A stretch of 64,000 nucleotides of DNA, taken from Capitulum mitella (lineage: Eukaryota; Arthropoda; Thecostraca; Pollicipedomorpha; Pollicipedidae). The stretch spans positions 10,414,118-10,478,117 of the forward strand of contig CP099839.1 in assembly GCA_030062745.1 (NCBI GenBank), in the 5' to 3' direction. Each line of letters starts with the position of its first letter. Within the stretch, counting starts at the first letter, position 1. The position numbers and the translations under genes are program-made. This document shows positions 22,600 to 33,105 of the stretch, one piece after another. The notes under the pieces were generated by a model. The model searched no databases. It had not been told where the DNA came from and worked only from the letters and a program-made list of their open reading frames with translations.

Positions 22600-25500
22600 A
22601 GCGCTCGGTCAAAATCTTACTGTTGACCACATCTACACTTAAGTAAACGTCACCGCCCCCAACAGGCCCGCGTACCCGTAACAGCAGAAACCTCGACGCC
22701 ATATCCCGTCCACCGTCCCCGCTCAGTCGCTTAACCTCCCAGATTTCAGGAGATGTTTTTGAAACGTTCCGGCTACCATCCGGCCCTCAGCGTCCGTTAG
22801 TCCGGTGCCGTAGACAAGTGTCAAGTTTTTCCGACGACGAAATAGCGAGGAAGTCAAAATTTAGGATCTTAGGAGAAACCTCCGCAAACAGATACCGTCG
22901 TAAGGTGGAGTAAAGTGAGCAATGCGAAAAAGAAATGACCCACAGTTTCAGATAGGTGGCCGCAGAGACATTTCGGAGGGTCAGCAAGCTCGATGGGAAA
23001 TAAAATGGGCGTTCAGTTTAGATATGTCCACTCTAAGCTGGATATGGAGAATATTACCTAATTTTGAGGCACAGGAATAGTAATCTGAGGGGATGGGTAC
23101 CCCAAGGTGCTAAACCAACGCACGTTGAAATGGTTCACGAGAGGCGCAAGTGCGGTCAGAGCGCGGTAGTGAATTCCAAAGTCTTGTTGTGTAAGCTCCG
23201 GTACAAAGGATCTTCGGAAAGCAGTAGTGCGGTTATCGGGGAGGGTGCGAAAATAGGCATTTCGAAGATGGAGACCCGTGTCAAATTCCCTTGCTGGAGG
23301 AAGAGTGGAGCTAATGTAAGCCGGGATGTGTGACTGTGTCTCAAGTAATTTGTAAAACAATTATATTTTGTGGATGTCAAATCTAGTCTTAAGTGAGGCC
23401 CACCCCAGTTCAGGTCTTAGTTTTTCGGTCAGTGTCCTCCGCAGCGTTCCTGTCACAAGTCTCACGCTCCTGTTTTGAAGGTTTTCGAGACGAAGGGCGT
23501 CGGTTATTGTTATGTTTCCATAATAAACAGCGTCACAGTGGTCGAAATAGGGTCTGATATATATCTTGTATATTTGGTCGAGAATGGATCGTGGAATAAA
23601 TGGGGGCTTTTGGGTATAAGGGACTAAATGATCTGTTTACCTTTTTTATAAGGTCTTGTATATGGTGACGAAAATGGAATTCTTCCGAAAGAGTAATTCC
23701 AAGATACTTGTGATTGTCAGATAAAGCAATCTGTTGGCCGTCAAACGTCTGTTAAGGACCATGTAGTGTCTTTCAGTTGTTACATGTGTGCTGAACAGTT
23801 TTAGAGGCAATTAAATGTAATGAGCCATTTTTGGCCATGTCTGTGAATTCCATCTAAATCGTGCTGTAATGATTGCTGGATTGTTTGAAAGCTGTGTGAA
23901 GTGTGATGAGCGTAGAGTGAAGTATCATCGGCGAAGAAAAGAATGTCATTTGTAGTTTTTCAGCTAGTCCATTCAAATACATGAGGGCTAAAAGTGGGCC
24001 GAGAACAGATTGCTGCGGGCAGCCGACATTTAACGTACGGGTTGAAGAAATGGAGTTACGAACTTTTACCTGTTGTGTGCGGTCTTTAAGATACGATTTA
24101 AGCCAAGACAGAAAGGAGCCAGTTATGCCGAATTCCATTTCGCACTTCTTTAATAGCGTCTTTGCGTGTCAAACTTTATCGAAGTGTTTGGAAATATCAA
24201 GATAGATGGCAGTGAAATCGCGACCTGTGTCCAATGTCTTGAGAAGAATTATGAAAGAGGTACATTAATTAAAGCTGAGTGCTGTGATTTGGTCCGATAT
24301 CCCATTCTGTTTGTCTCTTAGTAACTGTTTTTTACACAAACGCCTATAAATATGTTTATAAATAGGCCGATAATTTGTGTGATCAGATGGCGAGCCTTTA
24401 TTTTTAAAGGAAGGATGGAGTATTACCTGTTTCCAGATGTTTGGAAAAATGCCTATACCTACTAACCTGTTGAAAAAGTCAGTGAGAGGCTCGACGCTCG
24501 ACAATTACATTCGCTGAAAGCTTGATAATTTTCGTCGGTAGTAGATCGGGGCCCCTTGATTTGTTCGGATCTAGAACATTTATGATTTTAAGAGCTTCGT
24601 GCTGGGAAACAATAGCACAGTGCCGAGAGTGGGCACCGGCATGATAAAGTGAATTTGTGGTATGTAGTCTGGTGATACGTTAAGTTGTGACTGCGCAGCG
24701 AAATGATCATTCAGCAGCTTCGCCATGTCTTTGTCGTCGGTCACAGTATGTCCGTCTGGGTGTTCCAGTGGAGGTGTTGCCGTGTTCCATGTGCATCCAG
24801 ATGTGTTACAGGGTATTTGGTGGTATTTGTATGCATCGTATTTGTGTTCAAGGAGTTTGCGCATCTGCTGGTCATTGTGTTGTTGTTTCAGCCGTCTGTT
24901 AATGTTGGTTAGTGTGTTTCGTTGTTGTCTCCAGCGGCACCAGTCGTAGTCTGTCCGTGTCTGTTTGGCTAGTCTGTAAAGTCTGTCACGTTTTCTGATG
25001 TTGTGCTTCAGTTCAACCGTTACCCAAGGTTTGTCGGCAGGTCCTGCTCGAGTAGTTTTTGTAGAGAACTGGTTTTAGTAGAGAACTTTTGAGAAAGAGG
25101 GAAGTGTGCCGCAGTCATTTCTGAGGTCGCAGTTATTTGTGAACATTAAGCCACGCAGATTGGCCGGACTTTCTGTCGTTATAGTCGGGTGGTCAATTAA
25201 TTGGCGAAGATAAAGCGTTCCAGGCATGTCTTGCAATCTTCTGTCAAAGGGTGTGATGCCACTGTGTCTTTGTTCGTGGGAAGTGTTTAAATATCTATTG
25301 TCCACGTTGAAATCGCCAGTGATTAGAATAGCCGAAGGATTGCGGGCGTAAGCCAGGCTGACACTTCCCATAAATCCACCGATGAACGGGTCAAGTCTTT
25401 CTTCCGGTAAATCTGGTGGGAGAAAGATGCAGCATATGATCAGTGAAGTGTTGCCGGTTCCAGTTTTGCACCAGATCCATTCTTCCCCTTCTAATGCCAG

Positions 25501-26050
25501 ATCACTGAGTCGGCTGATGGACAGGTGTGCTCGGGCATAGACAGCGGTCCCCCTCCGTATCTCGTCCTATGGCGAGTGAAAAGAACATGGAACTGGTTAA
25601 GGGTAAATAAACAGGGGTTCACACTCTTGTCCAATTTCGTTTCGGTAAGAGCTAAAATATTTATGCTGTTGGTGTTTACAAATCGTTCAAGTTCTCCCAG
25701 TTTGTTGGGAGAAGTTATGCCGTTGACATTGTTATAGGCTACCGGAAGTCTGTTCGTTCTGTTTAAACGCTGCGGTCCCGGCTAAGTCAGAGTCGTTGCT
25801 GGGGAGGAAGACGCTGGCCGTGGGCTGGATTTTCCGAAGTGTCGGGAAACTTCAAACTCTGGTTGAATAGTAATAGACATGTCTTTGGGAAGGGGGAGCA
25901 AACGGCTATTTGCCCCCTCCCCCCTAATAGCGATTGGGAGGCATGGCCGAGATGCCCACCGATCCGCCAGTGGCGCTGAACTGATCAGGTTGGAGCTTGC
26001 AGTGTTGGACGCCAACTTATCATATACACTATGTCTCAACGTTTAAGTTT
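22600..26050 (-). mobile_element. Decayed non-LTR retrotransposon (LINE) with endonuclease and RT
   Basis: Read on the minus strand. APE-type endonuclease pieces lie at 25.8-25.1 kb (NVNGITSPNK, ILALTETKLD, ILITGDFNVDN). Reverse transcriptase follows at 24.5-23.9 kb: WKQVILHPSFKNKG..NYRPI, AIYLDISKHFDKV, GSFLSWLKSYLKDRTQQV, GCPQQSVLGPLL and an out-of-frame FADD-like motif. A conserved RT C-terminal stretch lies at 23.36-23.06 kb (FYKLLETQSHIPAY), then a CxCGH...ETxxHFF-like knuckle near 22.95 kb. Several frameshifts and stops make it inactive. The overall plan is of the jockey/CR1 group; I cannot fix the clade. End coordinates are approximate. Confidence 0.8.
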
Positions 26051-27960
26051 CATAGCTGTCCTGTTGTCAGCTGTTTTGTAACTTTTTGGACGGGCTCAGG
26101 CCAATGAACGTTAGCAGAAGATTTGTTTTTTGTCTCCTCAATGAATTATTTAAGGAAACAGTATTTGATTAGTTATAGTTTCAAGTGCTTCTGGCTATTT
26201 ATCGCGAAATAAGTGCTGTGAACGTTATCAGCAGGATGTTTTCTGTTTGTGAGCGTGCACAGCACGACATCCTGGACTGCGATCTCGCTTTTTCATTGCT
26301 CATGCATAGGTCCTCGACGACCCCAGCCAGTGTGCGCTCCGCATTTATTCACCCAGGTCATTCATGTATGTACACACCATGCGTTAGCTTGGAGCGCGGA
26401 TGCGTTGAGCTTGATTCCAGGCTTTCCTGCCGCTTGAGAGCCTGTCAATACACGAAGGCTGAAAGCCGAGGTTGTTGCTGAGGTGCAAAGGAAAGTGGGT
26501 CCAATCCGGGGGAAAAATGGGGTTAGGTTACGTAGGCGGCGGAACGAGGGGAGCACCGAGGCACCGTGCCCCTCTCCCTCCCCTTAACTGGCGAAATTGA
26601 ACATTAACCCCATGGCGTTGCATGGAAAGGAATGGCTCGAAAAGCCCCTTGCCGGAACACGTTCCGCCCATGGTCCGTCAGGTTATCAAGGGATGTCATG
26701 AGTAAACACCACTGAAAACCAGAAAGTTGCACCACTGAATGACTTACTTGTGCCACTGCAATGCATTAGGTATTGCATCTATCTCTTGGCGAGACCCCTT
26801 GCATTCTGTATCCGTTGTTTTTAGCATTTCGGTAAAAGCAAAATTCAGCCGTTAATAAGTGACTGGAAGCAGGAACGCAGCCAGGTAAAAACTTCGGAGG
26901 GTCCTCGCCCAGCGGCGAGCTCCCTCACTCTACCACTTTATGTGGGCGCCATGGACGACAATATTAACATGACCTTTTACAGGGGAGCTCGTAGCAGTGG
27001 CACAGTCAGCCTAAAATTTCGGGGATGCTAGACCAATGGTGAGTCTCTATTCCATGAGTCGGCCTCCTGAATAAATCCAACCGGCGAAAAATTTGCAATG
27101 GACGCTTACCGTTCCGAAACGTTTTTAGTTGCAGCCAACTGGCTTTTCTCTGATTGTCGATGGGCGCACCAAAAACAATCTTTTTATTGGGGCTGCCACT
27201 ACCACGGATTTGGTTTTCTCTGTGGAAGCACCGGCACCCACAAAGTCGGAATTAGCAGCCACGGTGCAGATGGAGCACCCTCAGCCTAAAATGTTACCAA
27301 CGATTTCCTAAAATATGCTCCGCAAGAGACGCACCAAGGATTTTTTCTGAGAGGGGAGGGGGCAGGCAAAGGCAAATGCATTACCAACGGTGCACCAACC
27401 CGGCCTATCCCGCCTGCCACCATCCCGTGCGAAATTCATGCAGAAGGTAGAAGCCCCTTTTGGAAGGCGGAAAACTTATCAGACCAAACAAAGAGAATGA
27501 TTTGAACGGCCTTATAAACATCTGGGCCATGGAGCCTAGGGCAAAATTTTCCGATTAAAAAAAATAAGATGTTGTTTGAGTTTGGATACACACAATGCTA
27601 AAAAAACACACCTGTGCCCTCCACAGCAGCCATGGGGCCCTTTACAGGCCGTCAGGGACTCCTCTTCAGGACAGAGGGCCCTCCACAGGCCGTAAGAGCA
27701 GGGGCTTCGCCACGACATTTTGATTGGGGGATATAGCAAAGGGTTGCCCCAAAAGCCAATCTAGCAAACTAGAAAAGTACAGAATTACGGGTAAAACTCA
27801 TCGGATATTTATTTTGCAGGTACTCAGTCGTTTTTTTAAAGAAAGGCATGGATAAAATGCGCCTATATTTCGATAAACATGGAATATTTTCTTTAATTCC
27901 CTTTCGCTTGAAAATCATACAGCACGAATGAAGGTCGTGGACTTGATATATATACCTAAA
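26051..27960. other. No gene recognised; minor repeat fragments
   Basis: No coding exon or bounded element was found. A fragment at 27619-27700 (GGGCCCTTTACAGGCCG...GGGCCCTCCACAGGCCG) belongs to the same minisatellite family as 29.88-30.57 kb. Confidence 0.4.
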
Positions 27961-28181
27961 TATGTATACCAAATATGGAGTAATTTTGCACCAGGCGCCG
28001 AACCACATTGCACTGGAGGATCTTTACCGTGCCGCGCAATTCTATGACACGGCCGGCTCGTGCCTGGCTGACCCTTTCGGTCTCGGGCCAAATACAGGTG
28101 CCCGTTCTGGGTCTCGAGCCCAATTCTTGCTACGCAATGGATCTGTTGTCCGGCTCCTCATTCATCCGGCTGCCATGGCGC
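27961..28181 (-). mobile_element. tRNA(Arg)-like SINE, copy 2
   Basis: Read on the minus strand, this shares with 20879-21117 the AGCCGGACAACAGA stretch between the boxes, a mutated B box GGGCTCGAGACCCA, CAGAACGGGC.CCTGTAT, GGCCCGAGACCGAAAGGGTC, AGCCAGGCA, GGCCGTGTC, AAAGATCC and TTCGGCGCCTGGTGCAAA. The A box is decayed. The open frames over this element are chance. Confidence 0.75.
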
Positions 28182-28846
28182 TTGACCCGATCCGACGCCT
28201 AAGTATAACCGCATTCGGTGGTTGCATCGACACGTTATGCGTTCCTCTGTTTGATTTGGGAAGTTACGGATTAAACGAGTTTGCTAATGTGATGCATGTA
28301 TTCGACCTGCACCATCTGTACAATGGAAACGACAAAACAACGCGCAGTCCCATTTCAGCGCAAAATGTCAGGAACTAGTAACTGAGCTAGCTAACTAACT
28401 GACTGAACGAACAGAACCAGATTTTGAACGTCCGCTCCAAACTGCTGACCCTTTCCACCATTCTCCAAAATAGATCTCACCCAGGTCTGCCATAGCTGGA
28501 GTCGGGGAGGCCGACGCTGGTTTTCAGCTCATTACTCACTAAGCAATGTGATACATAGTTGCTGTTAAAATTCTTGAACTGTTTGGAGACAAGATCACTG
28601 AAACCAGTATATTACAATTTGGCTTCATCTCACAGCAGGAAAACGGCACCTAACGGTGGTACTGCCGACGACAGCAGAGCACTGACCTCTCTTCAGCCAG
28701 ATCACGTACAACCTATGTATAGGGCTTTGGCACAACCTGCGTCTGTTTGTAGCTTTTAAATGCATATCCAAACCTTATAATATCTATCTTACCTGAGCAA
28801 CCTACCCTGTCCTACGCCGCCTACTACTTCCTACTACTACGCCTAC

Positions 28847-29180
28847 CAGGGTTGGAAAAGGTGTTGTTTTTTTGGTGTTGAAAAATATCAAAATAAATGC
28901 CCCAAAAAACAAAAAATATATGCTCCAAGAAACATTTTATACTCCAGAAGTTCGATCTCGTGTCTCCGTCCAAACATACATTATAACCATGTTGACAGAT
29001 TTCTAATTCCATTGTGCAAGCAAATGACTGTCTCCATTCAGTAAGAAAAAGGTGTGATGCCGTGACTGAATTACACCCAGAATGCCAGTTTGTATCAGTA
29101 TTGCTCTAGCCGAAAGTTTTGTACTCCAAAACAAAAATTATGCTCCTGCACCAGGAACAAAAACCAATTTTCCAACCCTG
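28847..29180. mobile_element. hAT-type MITE with 8-bp target duplication
   Basis: A 334-bp element with inverted ends CAGGGTTGGAAAA (left) and its complement TTTTCCAACCCTG (right). It is flanked by the 8-bp near-duplication ACGCCTAC (28839-28846) and ACGTCTAC (29181-29188), with one difference. The CAGGGTTGG(A/G)AAA end and 8-bp duplication are typical of hAT-derived MITEs. It is internally AT-rich and non-coding. Confidence 0.85.
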
Positions 29181-29881
29181 ACGTCTACTCTTGCTCTTAC
29201 GCTTAAATTTTCGGACAGCTAGGCTTTCGTTTTGGAAAATGACAAAAATTTGACCGTCAAGACAATTTTAGTGTAGTTCTGTGCAATACTGGTTGCACCA
29301 TCGCCACTTGTGGTGCCACTGTCATGGATAATGATCTTGAATGGTGAGTTGATGCCACCTCGCAGATTACCTGCCCCCTCGGTTTCGTCAGTGTATTTTT
29401 GTTCCATCTTAAGCAAACGATATAAAGATGAAAACAGGAGTTTCTGTATTTTCCAGCTTTCCAGTTTATTAGCATCCGATAACGTAAAATACGAATGCAA
29501 CAAAAAAAAAACAATAAAAAGAGAAATTTCCGTATTTTTCATTTTAATTAGTAGTGTTCGATAACACCAAATACGAATGCGTTCTTATATCCATCTTGAT
29601 CCTGAAGCCGTTGCACGCGCTAGTATGCAGGTACCCAGGCATAGTCCTGCCTCGGACTACATCATTTTTGAGTATCAATAACGTTACCATTTACTGCCAG
29701 ATTCAACAGCAGGAAGGAAAAACGCCAAATAAAGTATGTGCCGTTTCTTCCGATATCCGGCAACTGCAGGATAAACTTTTTGGGTTTAAATATTGGATCC
29801 TACATTCGGTAAATACTGGGATGTATAATCCACTCCATCAGATGGTTGAAAGGGACGCATCCCCCCATGTCGGAGCCCAAG

Positions 29882-30570
29882 CGTAAGAGAGCCCCTCCAC
29901 AGGCCGGCCATGGGTGAGGGATCCTACAGGCGACGACAAGAGCCCCTGTATATCAGCAAGGGGCCCTTCGAACTGAGAGGGGGCCAGCCACAGGCAAGCA
30001 GGAGACTCCTAACCGGTAGGGGTCCCTACAGGTCGACAGAGTCCCACAGAACAGCAGATGTTCCTTCCATAGGCTAGCAGGGGGCCTCAAAAGGCTGGCA
30101 GGGGCCAACAGGCGGGCAGGGGTCCTACAAACTGGCAGATGGCCATTACAGGTTGGTGTGATGTGCCCTCTCGGAGCTTCATACTTGGTGGCCTCTGGGG
30201 TCAGACTGTTTATTACGTCGGCGGTCAAGCCGTCGCAGATTAAGCTGCCATATTGGGCGGGAATATGGCTACGCAGGAAGCAGTAACAGTAACAACATAA
30301 CATCTGGTAGGGGGCCTAAAAGGCCGGCAGGGGCCCCGTGCTGGCCTGTAGGGTCCCCTGCAGACCGGCAGGGGTCTCCCTGTAGGCCAGCAGGAGCCCC
30401 TTCAAGCCAGAAAGGAGCCCCATGAGCTGGCAGGGGCCCTACAGGCCAGCAAGGGTGCCTACAGGCCAGCATGGGGCCCCTACAGGTTGGCTGGGGTCCC
30501 ACTCAGATTGGCAGGGACCCCTACAGGCTAGCAGGGCCCCTACGGGCCGGCAGGGCGTCCCTTGCAGACC
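29882..30570. repeat. GGCC-rich minisatellite (CTACAGGCCGGCAGGGGCC-like unit)
   Basis: Variable units of about 20-30 bp around GGCCCCTACAGGCCGGCAGG occur in two blocks, 29.88-30.16 and 30.30-30.57 kb. They are separated by about 140 bp of unrelated sequence. It is non-coding; the glycine/proline-rich open frames over it follow from the repeat. Confidence 0.75.
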
Positions 30571-31022
30571 GAAAGATGTTTGTAGGCTTGGATCTATATA
30601 TTTCCTCTTCGTCTTGTCTCGTCTTAAAGCATTTTGGGAACAGCTTCGGTTTTTATAGAAATAATTTCTAACCTCGGTGGTCCCCTCCAAACATCTGGGG
30701 GTCCTGGGACCCCTAGGATCCCCTTCCTCCTGGCCGCACCACTGACTGACAGTACCTTCCTTGTGCCCAGTGCTACCATTGGGATCAAGCTAATGCAGCC
30801 AAATGGTAGCAAGTCGCTAACTGCATATCAGATGGCCATGAGACAAATCAGTGCTGTTGCTCTTTTGCTCCGTCAAAAAGGCGTTACACGGGTGACCAGA
30901 TCTTACGTTATGGTTTCGAATATCTGCACTCGAATCCGAAAATACAAGCGTCTGGAACTGCGCAAGCATCTGAAATGCGCAAGCACCACTGGCCGGTCCG
31001 GTCCTGTCCGGCTGTCGGCGGT

Positions 31023-31952
31023 TCAGTACGGCTGCGAGCTGCCCGTCAGGCGAAGCACGATGGGCGTCCTGCGCCGCTCCGGCGCCGGCCGGCCGTCGCC
31101 GCCGCTGCTGCGTCTCCTGCACACCCCTGTCGGCTGCTCCACCAGCTGCAGCGTGCTCATCAGCCGGGCGAGCACGGCCTGGCACGGCTTGTCGTGCCGC
31201 TGCTGCCGCTCCTGCGACGGCTCGGCCGGCTCCGGGCGGCGGCCGTCCGCCGGGCCCGCCAGCGCCTGGCAGAAGCTCTCCCGGAGCCGGCGCCGGCCGC
31301 GCTCGGTCGGCGAGCCGCCCCGCTCCGGGCCGGCGCCGGCGCCGCGGGCCGTCCCCGGACGCCGGGCCGCCGGCGGCGGCGTCAGCGTGTGCGTGTGCCG
31401 CCGGCCGGGCGCCCAGAGCGCGTCGGCCAGCACGGACGGCGCGCTGAGGCTGCGCCGCGGGCCGCCGGCCGCCGGCCGCGGCAGCGCCCAGTCCAGCAGT
31501 ACCAACTCCAGACTGGTGCTGGTCGCGCTGGCTGACGCTGGCGCCGGTGACGGCAGCGTGGATGCCGCGCCGCGCCGCGCTCGTCGCCGCCTGCCGGGCG
31601 GCGCCGGCGCCAGCGGAACCGCCAGCCGCGCACGTCGGGCGCCGCCGCCCGTCCGCCGTCCGGAGGGGGCCGGCGCCGAGTCGGCACTCCTCCGCATCCT
31701 CTGGTAGAGGTCTTCGCTCCTGCGCCTGGTCTCCAGCTGCCGCTGCAGGAACAGCCGGACGTTGTTTCGGTGGACTCGCTCGGCGGCCCGTTTTTCTTTC
31801 TCCAGTCGCTCCAGTTCGGACTGGCACTGGCTCGCGTGGAAAGGCACCTCGACGAGCTCGGCCCTGCGCAGGCACGACCTCAGGGAGAACTTGGCCTTGC
31901 TACGTCTCTTCGGCTCCTCCAGCAGCCAGCACGGCTGGTCGGGGCTGTCCAT
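31023..31952 (-). CDS. Single-exon basic protein with coiled coil, function unknown
   Basis: A 309-codon frame on the minus strand starts at an ATG in good context (TCCAGCATGGAC) with MDSPDQPCWLLEEPKRRSK. Residues about 40-90 form a charged heptad-like helix (ELERLEKEKRAAERVHRNN, LQRQLETRRRSEDLYQRMRR). The middle is Pro/Ala/Arg/Ser-rich and probably disordered. A second helix lies near residue 265 (CQAVLARLMSTLQLVEQ). The frame stays open upstream of this ATG but has no other ATG. Composition is GC-rich, so chance openness is a risk, and the opposite strand is also open. The coiled coil and codon pattern favour this strand. I do not recognise the family. A possible minus-strand AATAAA lies at 30209-30214. 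Confidence 0.55.
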   Translation of the reverse strand: MDSPDQPCWLLEEPKRRSKAKFSLRSCLRRAELVEVPFHASQCQSELERLEKEKRAAERVHRNNVRLFLQRQLETRRRSEDLYQRMRRSADSAPAPSGRRTGGGARRARLAVPLAPAPPGRRRRARRGAASTLPSPAPASASATSTSLELVLLDWALPRPAAGGPRRSLSAPSVLADALWAPGRRHTHTLTPPPAARRPGTARGAGAGPERGGSPTERGRRRLRESFCQALAGPADGRRPEPAEPSQERQQRHDKPCQAVLARLMSTLQLVEQPTGVCRRRSSGGDGRPAPERRRTPIVLRLTGSSQPY

Positions 31953-32470
31953 GCTGGACCAGCACACCCGGGCGGGTTGGCTGACTTGCGAATTCACCAG
32001 CAAACAATGACTTCGGAAACTACGAGCACCAGCCGGCACCAGAGAGGCAAACAATCCTTGGCAAAAATCGGCGAAAAGAGGTGTCACGTTCGTCCCGCCA
32101 CGTCACGTTCCCCCCCCCCCGCTCCTCCGAGCCAGCACTGACGGTGCACTGACTGTCGCCGGCCGAGTCTTCACGCCACCCGCTGCAGCACGACTGACGG
32201 CCGACCGACGACCGGGGGCAGCGTCTCTCGATGACTGACGGCTCGTCGGTCTGTGGGAAACCCTGGCCGCTGCCGCGAACTGTCCTCACGACGTCCTGCT
32301 CACGACGTGGCCGACGTGCGCTGGTTGTCGTGCCGGTGGGGCGCTGTGCGCGGCGGCCGCGCAGCTGCGCGAGCCGTCGGCGGCCGGCGGCCGGCGGTGG
32401 TGTTTTGTCGATAATCCCCGGGCGCGTGCGGCGTCGGCGAGCCGTCTCCAACCGGGCACGCCGAATAAAC
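31953..32470. other. GC-rich flank of the coiled-coil gene, with a plus-strand AATAAA
   Basis: This GC-rich block upstream of the minus-strand gene may hold its promoter. It ends abruptly at an AATAAA on the plus strand (32463-32468), so an unrecognised plus-strand transcript could end here instead. No motif decides between the two. Confidence 0.35.
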
Positions 32471-32895
32471 TGTTATGATTGATTTATGTTACACTACATG
32501 TTTCCTATTTCGTGCTGCGTCTGTGGGTTTCTCTTAATGGTAATGGCGTTAAGTAATGTTTGGTTACACTCGATCAAGAATGCTACCCAAACACCCGATG
32601 CTGAATACATACCAATAAATCTCTGATGCTGATAATACATGGCTATTCACATAAATACTAGGAAATAGCAATGCAGACTATCAAGTACTCAGAGCGACTC
32701 TTAGACGGTCGGCGGATCTCACACGCATATGACTGTGAGGGATGCCAGCATTATGACGTGTCCCATCTCGATGAAAGACCAATGCTGAGCTGCTGCCAGC
32801 AGCCCGCCCTCAGCTGCTGCAACTCATCGCCGAACTTGGCGCTTATAAAGAAAACGATAGGAGGTAGCATTAAGACATGGACCACGGTGTCGTAG

Positions 32896-33105
32896 AACTC
32901 CAAACAGCTGGCCTCTCCCAGCTGTCTGGCCGAGTTCGGGAGAGCTACAGATTATCTTCAGCAGTCGGGAGGCTCGTGGTCCGTGGCGGCCGGGGTCGGG
33001 TTCTACCTGTCCGTCTTTCGAGCTGCCTCGGGCTTCGGCCGGCTGCAACGACTGGACTCGGATCACGAAGCTGGCACGCGGAGCTTGCTGGCGTGGTTTC
33101 AGTAG
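32896..33105 (+). CDS. Candidate terminal exon, unknown protein
   Basis: After a possible acceptor (GGTGTCGTAG), a 69-codon frame reads NSKQLASPSCLAEFGRATDY and later GVGFYLSVFRAASGFGRLQRL, ending AWFQ-TAG. The composition looks protein-like, but no upstream exon or family is recognised. The minus strand (32751-32944) also holds a short hydrophobic frame (VVHVLMLPPIVFFI), so the strand is uncertain. Confidence 0.22.
   Translation, partial: NSKQLASPSCLAEFGRATDYLQQSGGSWSVAAGVGFYLSVFRAASGFGRLQRLDSDHEAGTRSLLAWFQ

Noticed and set aside
27962-28378. 138-codon plus-strand frame
   Set aside because: It is the antisense of the second SINE copy.
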